Source of the DNA: Aureliella helgolandensis
GTDB lineage: Bacteria > Planctomycetota > Planctomycetia > Pirellulales > Pirellulaceae
Assembly: GCF_007752135.1 (NCBI RefSeq)
Contig: NZ_CP036298.1
Span: 558,001 to 622,000 of the forward strand
Reading direction: 5' to 3'
Length of the DNA stretch: 64,000 bases
Below are positions 18,632-26,886 of this stretch, piece by piece (the first letter of the stretch is position 1; each line of letters begins with the position of its first letter). The notes under the pieces are model-generated. The model was given only the letters and a program-made list of their open reading frames with translations. It ran no database searches and was not told the DNA's origin. Made by a program: the position numbers and the translations under genes.

Positions 18632-19455
18632 TGGAATCGTCCCAGACCTACACACCGCAATTGTTCTTGGCGGCGCACATGGCGTGTGGCGCAGAGATTG
18701 CCTTCGCCGGGGGGAGTGTCGCCTACTTTGCCGCACCGTCTCCAGACCGAACCGGCCCCAACGAAGATGCTTTCGCATTGCTTTCCGTCAATGAAAGCAT
18801 CGGAGTCTTGGTGCTGGCCGATGGGTGTGGTGGGCAAGCCAATGGCCAGCTCGCGTCCCAATTGGCTGTGGAGGCACTGACTGAAACCCTGGCAGGCGGG
18901 CTGGCGTCGACGGGCCTCCGCTCTCCGATCTTGGACGGTTTTGAGTTAGCGATGCAGCGCGTCCGACAACTTGGTACCGGAGCTGCCACTACGCTGCTAG
19001 CCGTGGAAATTGCCCACGGGAAACTGCGCACCTACCACGTGGGCGATTCCCAAGCCATGTTGGTCAGCAATCGCGGAAATATCAAACTCTTAACCCAAGC
19101 CCATTCCCCGATCGGTTATGCGGTCGAGTCGGGCATGATGAGCGAATCGGTCGCGTTGGAGCACGAAGATCGCCATCTCGTTTCTAATTTAGTGGGCGTG
19201 GATGATGCTCACATTGATGTGGGACTGATGCGCGAAATCTCTCCGCGGGACACCTTATTGCTTGCCTCGGACGGGTTGTTCGACAATCTCCGCATTCAGG
19301 AGATTGCCGAACTCATTCGCAAGGGCCCTCTGCTCGTAGCTCTGGAGTCGGTGCGCAGTTTGGCTAGCCAACGCATGCAAGCAGCCTGCGATCCGGAGGC
19401 CACGGAACCTGGCAAGCTGGATGATCTGTCGTTGTTGCTCTACCGACAGAATTGA
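18631..19455 (+). CDS. PP2C-type Ser/Thr protein phosphatase
   Basis: 274 residues from ATG 18631, overlapping the kinase stop in the TGATG form; a TTG three bases earlier is less likely. Metal-binding motifs are visible: GPNEDAFALL, LVLADGCGGQANGQLAS, GAATTLLAVEI, TYHVGDSQAMLVSNRG, LLLASDGLFDNL and KLDDLSLLLY at the C-terminus, all typical of PPM/PP2C metal-dependent phosphatases. No transmembrane or regulatory domain is attached. Most likely it dephosphorylates targets of the upstream kinase or the kinase itself, inferred from coupling. The gene is followed by a convergent esterase. Confidence 0.93.
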   Translation: MESSQTYTPQLFLAAHMACGAEIAFAGGSVAYFAAPSPDRTGPNEDAFALLSVNESIGVLVLADGCGGQANGQLASQLAVEALTETLAGGLASTGLRSPILDGFELAMQRVRQLGTGAATTLLAVEIAHGKLRTYHVGDSQAMLVSNRGNIKLLTQAHSPIGYAVESGMMSESVALEHEDRHLVSNLVGVDDAHIDVGLMREISPRDTLLLASDGLFDNLRIQEIAELIRKGPLLVALESVRSLASQRMQAACDPEATEPGKLDDLSLLLYRQN

Positions 19456-19491
19456 GCCCTAGCTGGTTGCTCTAACGCGTCGTCGCGAGCA

Positions 19492-20442
19492 CTACTTCGA
19501 CTTCAACCAGCCGGATGCGGCCAGCCACTCGGCACAGCGATCGGGCCAACTGGTGGCCTGGTGTTCGTTGCGACGCAAACCGAATCCATGGCCTCCCGTT
19601 GGGTAGAGATGCACTTCGCAGGGGACATTGGCTTTTTTCAACGCAAGTCCCATTCGCAAGATGTTCTCTGGCCCCACGCCATCGTCAAAGGCCATGGCCA
19701 TGAACATGGGAGGAGTGTCCTCGTCGACCGGAATCATCGAGGAGACCAAGCTGTCACTCTCCTTATCGAATAGATAGGCGGGATAGATTAGGATCGTGAA
19801 GTCGGGCCGGCAGTGGATGGAATCGGTTTCATCGATGGGAGCGTAAGCTCGCTCACGATAGTTGGTGCTCAGTCGGGCCGACAGGTGCCCTCCGGCTGAA
19901 AAACCCAGGACGCCAATCCGCTCAGGATCAATGCCCCATTCTGCAGCATGCTGTCGTGTTAGCGAGACTGCTCGCTGGGCATCCTGCAACGGTTCGATGG
20001 GACGGTTTTCCTTTCCCTGTCGCGGTACACGGTATTTCAACAGCACGCCGGTAACGCCGATGGATTGAAGCCACTCACAAACTTCGGTGCCTTCCAGATC
20101 GTAGGCCAGGATGCTGTAGCCTCCGCCGGGACACACGATGACCGCCGCGCCCGTGTTGTTCGATGCGGGAGCAGCATAGACCGTCAGCATCGGTTCGCTG
20201 ACGTGCCCCAAGCGAATTACCGGCTTATCCATCACCCGCCTACCATCGGGGCCCGAGGTGTCGGCTTCAGCCTCATCCGATTCCGTTTGGCCAGGTGGCT
20301 GCGCGGGCCACAGTTTCAATTCCGGTGGTTGAGCGAAGCCTGGCGTTGCAGTTAGTCCCAACAGCATAAGTGCACTGGCCAAGCAAGTGCCCATGTGAAA
20401 TCGTGTGCGGGGAACGTGGGGAATACGCCTAATGGGCAGCAT
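19492..20442 (-). CDS. Secreted alpha/beta hydrolase, acetyl-esterase/BD-FAE type
   Basis: 316 residues. N-terminal signal peptide (MGTCLASALMLLGLTATPGFA) after a basic stretch. Core motifs: AVIVCPGGGYSILAYDLEG (oxyanion), VLLKYRVPRQGK, DAQRAVSLTRQHAAEWGIDPERIGVLGFSAGGHLSARLS with the Ser nucleophile in GFSAGG, and C-terminal PCEVHLYPTGGHGFGLRR with His. This matches planctomycete proteins annotated as acetyl xylan esterase or endo-1,4-beta-xylanase-like, which trim sugar esters in the periplasm. The natural substrate is unknown. The gene is convergent with the phosphatase and divergent from the next gene. Confidence 0.87.
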   Translation of the reverse strand: MLPIRRIPHVPRTRFHMGTCLASALMLLGLTATPGFAQPPELKLWPAQPPGQTESDEAEADTSGPDGRRVMDKPVIRLGHVSEPMLTVYAAPASNNTGAAVIVCPGGGYSILAYDLEGTEVCEWLQSIGVTGVLLKYRVPRQGKENRPIEPLQDAQRAVSLTRQHAAEWGIDPERIGVLGFSAGGHLSARLSTNYRERAYAPIDETDSIHCRPDFTILIYPAYLFDKESDSLVSSMIPVDEDTPPMFMAMAFDDGVGPENILRMGLALKKANVPCEVHLYPTGGHGFGLRRNEHQATSWPDRCAEWLAASGWLKSK

Positions 20443-20618
20443 GGTAGTTAGTCCTGTCGATCAAGTGTTGGTTTTTATCGAGGAGTGAAGAGCAGGCTGA
20501 TATTCTAGCAGAGCGCAGGCACGGAGTTGAAATTCTATTGAGTTCCCGGCCACAATACGTTAACACGACTTGGCCGTCGCAACTGTTTGGCTAGCAATTC
20601 TTCGTAGTAAATCGTTCT

Positions 20619-21815
20619 ATGACTTCACCTGAAACCTCAACTCCTCGCGCTACTCCCATTAAGCGACGGGCTGTATTTTTAGTCGGCGGCTACGAACCGA
20701 AATCGTCCGCAGCATTCTTTGCGAGAACTCGCCGTGAATTGGCTCGATTCTGCGATACTTGGCAGGTGACCGCTGAGATGGAGCAAGCCACTACCAGTCC
20801 AGATGGCATGATTGCTTCGGCACACATTGAAGCCGAAATCGATGAGAAGTCGGTGGCCACCGCGATTCATTTTTTGGTTTGGAATGACATCGTCCTGCAT
20901 GACTTTGGCCGGCCTAAATTGCTACGTGTTGCCAAGTATCTGGGGACGCTCGCCAACTACCTTTTCACTGGGACCTTCCATCGCATCGTCACTTCTGCCT
21001 GGCGGGTGGCGCTCTTCTTTCTCTATCCCGGAATCATGCTGGCCGCATTCTGCTGGCTGGCAGGAATCCTTGGTTGGGCCGTCTCACGCTTGGCATTTCC
21101 GGGAGCGACAGCGTGCGGAGTCCTAGCCGCTGTCGCACTCCTCTGGGGCTTGCTGCAGTACTCTGGCCAGCGCTGGTTTGTGACACACCTTATGGATCTC
21201 TGGTCATTCTCGCTGCAATATCTGCGGGACCGACGCCCGGAAGTGCAGCAGCATGTCGATCGGTTTGCAGAAGCGATCGTAGATCAAGCGCGGACGGGGG
21301 ACGAGGATGAAATTGTCTTGGTAGGCCACAGTGCGGGCGGAACTCTCATCCTCGATATTGCCGCCCGAGCCTTGGAGTTATTTCCCGAGCTAGGGCAGAG
21401 CGGCCCGCGAGTGATTATCCTGACACTCGGATCGATTGCCCTCAACGTGGGGCTCCACCCCGCCGCTAAGACTTTTCGACGGAAGGTGCAGAGTTTGGTA
21501 GATGCTCCCAGCCTGGAGTGGATCGAGTGTCAGGCGCACGTGGACATCGTCAATTTTTATCGTACCGATCCCGTGGCTGCCATGAAATTGCATTCAACGC
21601 GTCCAGGACAGTTCCCAGAAGTCCACATCGTGAGGATTCGCAAGACGGTTTCTCCGGAGTTTTACAAACGCTATCGCTACAGCCTATTTCGCTTCCACTA
21701 TCAATTCATCATGGCCAATACGACTCGGTATCCCTACGATTTTTTCATGATGTGCTGTGGCCCAGAACCATTTCGGGAGTCGTTGGGGCAGGAACTGCGT
21801 TACAATCCTCACTAA
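20619..21815 (+). CDS. Membrane alpha/beta hydrolase-fold protein of unknown function
   Basis: 398 residues. AVFLVGGYEPKSS at the start resembles a lipase-type first strand. Two membrane spans are likely at about residues 129-150 and 163-182 (ALFFLYPGIMLAAFCWLAGI, CGVLAAVALLWGLLQYSG). The lipase elbow VLVGHSAGGTLILDIAARAL (Ser in GHSAGG) follows at about residue 235. Then come VIILTLGSIALNVGLHP and a C-terminal region ending in PYDFFMMCCGPEPF. The family name is not recognised; a membrane-bound esterase or lipase is the reasonable guess. It precedes, by 67 bases, the peptidoglycan-binding protein. Confidence 0.75.
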   Translation: MTSPETSTPRATPIKRRAVFLVGGYEPKSSAAFFARTRRELARFCDTWQVTAEMEQATTSPDGMIASAHIEAEIDEKSVATAIHFLVWNDIVLHDFGRPKLLRVAKYLGTLANYLFTGTFHRIVTSAWRVALFFLYPGIMLAAFCWLAGILGWAVSRLAFPGATACGVLAAVALLWGLLQYSGQRWFVTHLMDLWSFSLQYLRDRRPEVQQHVDRFAEAIVDQARTGDEDEIVLVGHSAGGTLILDIAARALELFPELGQSGPRVIILTLGSIALNVGLHPAAKTFRRKVQSLVDAPSLEWIECQAHVDIVNFYRTDPVAAMKLHSTRPGQFPEVHIVRIRKTVSPEFYKRYRYSLFRFHYQFIMANTTRYPYDFFMMCCGPEPFRESLGQELRYNPH

Positions 21816-21882
21816 GGATTTGTCAGCAGAAAGTAGCCGGCGAAATCCTCGGATATTCGAATTCGCTGGAAGGTTTTACTCA

Positions 21883-22815
21883 ATGCACACCTCAGGTTTA
21901 TGTCTCGTTGCCCCCGTCCTCCTTGGATTATGCATGGCTGCCCAGGCAGTGGGTGAGGATCTCGTCGGCTCCGTCGGCAAGGCGGGGCAGAATCAAGCCA
22001 ACGACGTACTGACGATCCAACTGCTGCTCAACCAATTGCCTGCCGCAGAGGGAGATTCACAGCCCGCTTCGGAGGACCAGGCAGGCGGGACCGTATTGCT
22101 TGATCCCGATGGGGTAATGGGACCTGCAACCCTGGCAGCCATCCGAAGTTTTCAAGCGGCTCAATTGAGTGAAGCGGAGGTCACTGGTCTGGTTGAACCC
22201 GATAGCCCAACGCTTCAGCGGCTCAACGCGCTAGTTTCTAGTCAACCGTTGAGAGATCGCATTGTGCGTGTGTCGCTCGGGGAACGCCGTTTTTGGCGCA
22301 ATGGACAGCGAACGGAAAGAGATCCACGCGTGTCTGCACGGCTCCAACTCTATTGGCAGTGCGCGCGGCAATCCTACGAATTGAAGGAGTTTCAAGACTC
22401 GGAATTCCAATCGGGACATCCCTGGAGCGCCGTGTATATCTCTTGGGTAATGCTTCGCGCCGGAGCTGGCGAGCACTTTGCCTACAACGATTCGCACTGG
22501 GAATACGTGGCGGCGGCCAAACGGAATCGAATTGAAGGGAATGCGAGTCCCTTCAAAGCCTACCGACCCCACGAAGGGGAATTCAAGCTCGGGGATGTCG
22601 TCGTAAAACGTCGAAGCACGAGTACCGCGACCTACGATAATATCGAGCTAGGTCATCCCACTCATGGCGATATTGTCGTGGCCATTAGCGCGACGGAGCT
22701 GGTGACGATTGGTGGCAACGTTAGCGATAGTGTTACCACGACGCGTGTGCCCCTAGACTCCAACGGGAAGATCGCTGACGCCAAATACTTTGCCGTCGTC
22801 AAGGTTGAAGAATAG
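21883..22815 (+). CDS. Secreted peptidoglycan-binding protein with DUF2272
   Basis: 310 residues from ATG 21883, which opens a clear signal peptide (MHTSGLCLVAPVLLGLCMAAQAVG). Residues 80-110 (LDPDGVMGPATLAAIRSFQ) are a PG-binding-1 repeat, and the C-terminal part (SARLQLYWQCARQSYELKE, GHPWSAVYISWVMLRAGAGE, HWEYVAAAKRN, GELQ-like end) matches DUF2272, an NlpC/P60-type fold. The His/Asp catalytic set is suggested by HWEY and HPTHGDIVVAI. It probably acts in the periplasm on or near cell wall material. Planctomycetes have a thin wall, so this is of interest. The family match is by visible motifs only. Confidence 0.8.
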   Translation: MHTSGLCLVAPVLLGLCMAAQAVGEDLVGSVGKAGQNQANDVLTIQLLLNQLPAAEGDSQPASEDQAGGTVLLDPDGVMGPATLAAIRSFQAAQLSEAEVTGLVEPDSPTLQRLNALVSSQPLRDRIVRVSLGERRFWRNGQRTERDPRVSARLQLYWQCARQSYELKEFQDSEFQSGHPWSAVYISWVMLRAGAGEHFAYNDSHWEYVAAAKRNRIEGNASPFKAYRPHEGEFKLGDVVVKRRSTSTATYDNIELGHPTHGDIVVAISATELVTIGGNVSDSVTTTRVPLDSNGKIADAKYFAVVKVEE

Positions 22816-22823
22816 TGCGTTGG

Positions 22824-23837
22824 CTAGCGCAGCCAGGCGTCAATTCCCATCGCCAGGGATAGGCAAAAGCTGATCATTGCATTGATATTGAAAAAGGCAA
22901 TGTTGATGCGCCCCAGATCGTTGGGGCTCACGATGGCATGTTGGCGAATGATGAGCACGGTTACTACCAGCAATGCGGAGTAGTAAAGCCAGCCAAGGGC
23001 GAGTTGAGGGGCGAGTTGGGGGAGTGCCCCCAGCACGACCAGCATGGCTAGGTGAAACGCCGCTGACAGGCGAAGTGCTCCCACCACCCCTAAGCTTGCC
23101 GGAATGCTTCTCAAGCCTGCTGAGCGATCAAAATCGGCATCTTGGCAGGCGTAGATGATGTCGAAGCCAGCAACCCAAAATGCGATCGCCAGGGCAAGCC
23201 ATACCGCTGGCATTACGTCTGCTGGGTTGGCTAGGCACGCTTCCCCACGCAGGGCAATCCACGCGCAGATCGGCGACATGGCCAAGGCGATTCCGAGCCA
23301 TGCATGGGCCGCTGAGGTGAATCGCTTGGCGAGGCTGTAACCGCAGATCCATAGTAGGACTGGGACGGATAACGCCAAGGGGAGCCAGTTGGGGAGGAAC
23401 AATCCGCAACTCGCAAAAAAACCGAGGCACATCAGTGCAAAGAAGCTCCACGCCTGCCGCGCCGATAGTAGCCCGGCAGGGAGATGGCGGCTAGCTGTGC
23501 GAGGATTCGCCGCATCAATTTTTGCGTCCACCAATCGATTGAATGCCATCGCCGCAGAGCGTGCGAAGACCATGCAGGCCAGCACCCCCAGCAACCGACT
23601 GGCGATCTGCGCACCCGGTAAGCTCGGAAGCGGATTGGGAACACTCAGAGCCAGTACGCAAGCCAGCGCAGCGAAAGGAAGGGCAAATACGGTATGGCTA
23701 AATCGAATGAGCCCCAGAAAACGCCCACAGAGGCTCGTTGGTTGCTGAGCCCCTGCAGTTGCTTCCGGCGGAGTGTTTTGGGTCGATGTAGAGTCCACTT
23801 GTTGCTCCGTCGAATGCAAACCGCAAACGGCACGCAA
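22824..23837 (-). CDS. UbiA-family prenyltransferase (quinone side-chain attachment)
   Basis: 337 residues. Typical UbiA motifs: IRFSHTVFALPFAALACVLA, FARSAAMAFNRLVDAKIDAANPRTASRHLPAG (first Asp-rich prenyl diphosphate site) and CQDADFDRSAGLRSIPASLG (second Asp-rich site). About eight hydrophobic helices. The SHTVFALPFA segment is like the MqnP/UbiA enzymes that prenylate the menaquinone precursor in futalosine-pathway bacteria; which quinone is made cannot be decided here. The start is uncertain: TTG 23837 is the outermost, a GTG at 23798 is possible. The first 35 residues are low-complexity. Confidence 0.88.
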   Translation of the reverse strand: MRAVCGLHSTEQQVDSTSTQNTPPEATAGAQQPTSLCGRFLGLIRFSHTVFALPFAALACVLALSVPNPLPSLPGAQIASRLLGVLACMVFARSAAMAFNRLVDAKIDAANPRTASRHLPAGLLSARQAWSFFALMCLGFFASCGLFLPNWLPLALSVPVLLWICGYSLAKRFTSAAHAWLGIALAMSPICAWIALRGEACLANPADVMPAVWLALAIAFWVAGFDIIYACQDADFDRSAGLRSIPASLGVVGALRLSAAFHLAMLVVLGALPQLAPQLALGWLYYSALLVVTVLIIRQHAIVSPNDLGRINIAFFNINAMISFCLSLAMGIDAWLR

Positions 23838-23896
23838 CGATTAACAGGCATTTTCTGCGATTGCTAGGTCGATGGGCCGATTTTTCAGCCATCGTA

Positions 23897-23924
23897 GATG
23901 ACATGCCAACGCTGGCAAGTCATC
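23897..23924. terminator. Strong hairpin between gyrB and the UbiA gene
   Basis: GATGAC and GTCATC flank TGCCA and TGGCA with one A/A mismatch and a 4-base loop. It lies just downstream of the gyrB stop on the minus strand. No U tract follows in that direction, so it is only a possible terminator or processing hairpin. Confidence 0.35.
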
Positions 23925-23940
23925 GCGTCCCACGTGCTTC

Positions 23941-26439
23941 CTAGACGTCCAGATTGCGCACTTCGAGGGCATGCTTTTCGATAAACTTCCGTCGTGGTTC
24001 CACTTTATCGCCCATGAGGACGCGGAACATTTCATCGGCAGCGGCAGCATCGGTCAGCGAGACTTGGACGAGTGTGCGATTGTCTCGGTTGAGGGTCGTT
24101 TCCCGCAGTTCCTCGGGATTCATTTCCCCCAGTCCTTTAAAGCGAGTGACTTGCATTCCCTTTTCACCGGCGGCTCGAATGGCGGGGAGCAAAGCTCGCA
24201 GGTCATCGATCCCGGAACGGTTTTCCTCGCGGTTGAGATGGAATTTCGAGTCCGTGGATCCCGTCCGCTCTTCTGGGATCAAGTCTTGGATGGAGAAGCC
24301 GAACTCGGCAAGTTGCTTGAGTCCGCTATTGATGGTTTTAACTTCGTGCATTTCCACGATGTGCGCCAATAGGCGTTCTTCTTCTTCGACGGGAGGTGTT
24401 CCGTCAGGCGTCTCAGCAGCGGATGCCTCCAGTTCTGCTTTGGTCTCCGTCGTCAGGTTCTCCTTCTCGAGGAAGGCTTCCAGAGCATCGCGAGATTGGA
24501 ACCAGTGGAAATCATTTCCGACCGTTACTAAGAAGACCGGCAATCGCAATTCCTGGTCCATCCGCGCCGCATGGGCTTTGAGGCCAACACCGCGACGTTC
24601 CAGTGCGATTAAGGCCTCTTCCATGGCGGAGAGCGCTTCGCAGAGCTTGCGCATTTCGGTGCCATCGACGCGCCGGCCATTTTCCATTTCCAGCCAGCTA
24701 TCGGAAAGGCCACGCTCGAGGAGTTGCGTTTTCATCTCCTCTTCGGACTGCACGTAGTAGCGATTGGATTTACCACGCAGCACGCGGAACAGTGGCGGCT
24801 GGGCGAGGTAGACGTGGCCACCCGCGACCAGGTGGTACATTTGACGGTAGAAGAAGCAGAGCAGCAGGGTTCGGATGTGCGAGCCGTCGACATCGGCATC
24901 CGTCATGATAATGATCTTGTTGTAACGCCGCTTGGAGATGTCTTGGTCGAGGCCGATGCCGCAGCCGATCGCTTGGATCATGCTTTGGACTTCCTCGTTG
25001 GCCAGGACTTTGTCCTCTCGGCTCTTGTAGGCGTTAATGATCTTACCACGCAGAGGCAAGATGGCTTGAAAATCACGATAGCGACCGCCTTCAGCACTTC
25101 CGCCGGCCGAATCACCTTCCACTAGGTAGACTTCACACTCTTCCATCTTATTGCTGATGCAATCGCGGAGTTTTCCGGGAAGGCCACCACCACTGAGCGC
25201 GTCCTTCCGCTTGCGCAACAAGTCTTTTGCTTTGCGAGCTGCCTCGCGGGCCTCGCAGGCAATGAGTCCCTTTTTGATAATCAGCCTGGCGTTCTTGGGG
25301 TTTTCTTCCAAGTACTTCTGAAGGGCCTCGCCCAACGTTGCGTTGACAATACCCTCCACTTCGCTGTTACCGAGCTTGGTTTTGGTCTGGCCTTCAAATT
25401 GCGGATGTGGAACGCGAATGCTGATGACGGCAGTCAGACCTTCGCGGAAATCGTCTCCGGTGGGAGCCAAGTCCTTGAACATGTTCTCTTTTTTGCCATA
25501 GTTGTTCAACGTGCGGGTGAGGGCGGAACGGAATCCAGAAACGTGGGTTCCCCCTTCAATCGTATGGATATTGTTGACGTACGACTGGACGTTCTCGGTG
25601 TATTCTGTCGAGTACTGCAGAGCGACTTGCAGCTTCACTCCATCTCGGGATTCTTCGACGAGGAGAACGTCTGGGTGCACCGCATCGCTGGCGCGATTCA
25701 AGTGTTCGACGAATTCAACGATACCACGTTCGTAATAGAACTCATCTCCTTCGTTGATTCGCTCATCGAGATACTTGATCCGCACGCCGCTATTGAGGAA
25801 GGCGAGTTCTTGGAGTCGCTTGTATAGCGTATCGAAATTAAATTTAACGTTCGGGAAAATCGATCCGTCAGGCTTGAACGTCGTCTTGGTACCCCGTTTT
25901 TGCGTGGCATGGCCCTTAACGACCAATCCGGTAGCCACGCCCCGCTCGTAGCTTTGGGTCCAAACGTGTCCATCACGATAGACTTCCACTTCGCACCATT
26001 GTGATAGGAAGTTTACGACGGTAACCCCCACGCCGTGCAGCCCACCCGACGTTTCATAGGCCTTCTTCTCGAACTTCCCACCAAACTTGAGGACCGTCAT
26101 TACCCCTTCGAGTGTGCTGACTTCTCGGTCCATCTCCAGTGAGAGTTGCTCGTGCTTCGAGGTCGGAATGCCGCGTCCATCATCAATGACGGTCACCGAG
26201 CCGTCGGAGTTGATTTGAACGGAGACCGACTTGGCGTAATCGGCCATCACTTCGTCGATGGAATTGTCGACGACTTCGTAGACCAAATGGTGCAGGCCCT
26301 TGAGTGTGGTGTCCCCGATATACATTCCGGGGCGTTCACGGACGTGCTCCATGTCACTTAAGTGCTTCAAATCCTCCGAGTTGTAATTCGAAGCATCGAT
26401 GGAGATTTCGTCGTCCGCAGGCTTATTTTCGTCGGTCAT
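23941..26439 (-). CDS. gyrB: DNA gyrase subunit B
   Basis: ATPase and TOPRIM subunit of the topoisomerase that introduces negative supercoils. 832 residues from ATG 26439 (MTDENKPADDE); a longer frame to 26493 is less likely. Motifs in order: ERPGMYIGDTTLKGLHHLVYEVVDNSIDEVMADY (ATP site), DDGRGIP, GGLHGVGVTVVNFLS, EGDSAGGSAEGGRYRDFQAILPLRGKIINAYKSR (TOPRIM), IIIMTDADVDGSHIRTLLLCFFYRQ, and a C-terminal RFKGLGEMNPEELRETTLN. An insertion of about 170 residues between TOPRIM and the tail matches long gyrB of Gram-negative bacteria. gyrA is not in the window. ParE is possible but the length and tail favour GyrB. Confidence 0.95.
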   Translation of the reverse strand: MTDENKPADDEISIDASNYNSEDLKHLSDMEHVRERPGMYIGDTTLKGLHHLVYEVVDNSIDEVMADYAKSVSVQINSDGSVTVIDDGRGIPTSKHEQLSLEMDREVSTLEGVMTVLKFGGKFEKKAYETSGGLHGVGVTVVNFLSQWCEVEVYRDGHVWTQSYERGVATGLVVKGHATQKRGTKTTFKPDGSIFPNVKFNFDTLYKRLQELAFLNSGVRIKYLDERINEGDEFYYERGIVEFVEHLNRASDAVHPDVLLVEESRDGVKLQVALQYSTEYTENVQSYVNNIHTIEGGTHVSGFRSALTRTLNNYGKKENMFKDLAPTGDDFREGLTAVISIRVPHPQFEGQTKTKLGNSEVEGIVNATLGEALQKYLEENPKNARLIIKKGLIACEAREAARKAKDLLRKRKDALSGGGLPGKLRDCISNKMEECEVYLVEGDSAGGSAEGGRYRDFQAILPLRGKIINAYKSREDKVLANEEVQSMIQAIGCGIGLDQDISKRRYNKIIIMTDADVDGSHIRTLLLCFFYRQMYHLVAGGHVYLAQPPLFRVLRGKSNRYYVQSEEEMKTQLLERGLSDSWLEMENGRRVDGTEMRKLCEALSAMEEALIALERRGVGLKAHAARMDQELRLPVFLVTVGNDFHWFQSRDALEAFLEKENLTTETKAELEASAAETPDGTPPVEEEERLLAHIVEMHEVKTINSGLKQLAEFGFSIQDLIPEERTGSTDSKFHLNREENRSGIDDLRALLPAIRAAGEKGMQVTRFKGLGEMNPEELRETTLNRDNRTLVQVSLTDAAAADEMFRVLMGDKVEPRRKFIEKHALEVRNLDV

Positions 26440-26886
26440 TCGCTTATTTCTGAGCCGTCCGCTCAGTTCCTTGTACGCGGCCCTGGGGGCCATGTCCGAA
26501 CTCCTTCAGGGAGCACTCTTGGGAAGGGGGTGCCCCTGAAGCCGTAAGCGCACGATTCTACCATGAAACGCTGGGTTTGACTGTGCCACATTGGGCTTGC
26601 GGCTGCCAATAATATTGGGTTTTGGCACGACGGCAGCCAGTGGGCGAGCTGGCTTTGCCGAATCCACCACATTTCAGGTCCTAATGCAAGAATGGCCGCC
26701 CGCCGCCGATGAGAAAGGCGGCTTCCAGTGCCTTGCGTGCGAGGCTTGCGTGCGAGACTTGCGGATCGAGTGATGGAGCGTGGAGGGGCTCGCTTGGCAA
26801 CTGCGCTCCCATCTTGCCGCGAAGGCAGCGTTCCCCAAAACATGCGGCAGCAACGACACCAAGCTGCCTTGCGCTGCTGGTTACGA
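26440..26886. other. Region upstream of gyrB
   Basis: 447 bases between the gyrB start and the end of the large peptidase gene, both on the minus strand; it must hold the gyrB promoter. A G/C-rich palindrome similar to the scattered repeat (CGGCCCTGGGGGCCATG, about 26478-26494) lies at its gyrB-proximal end. No gene is convincing. Confidence 0.5.
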
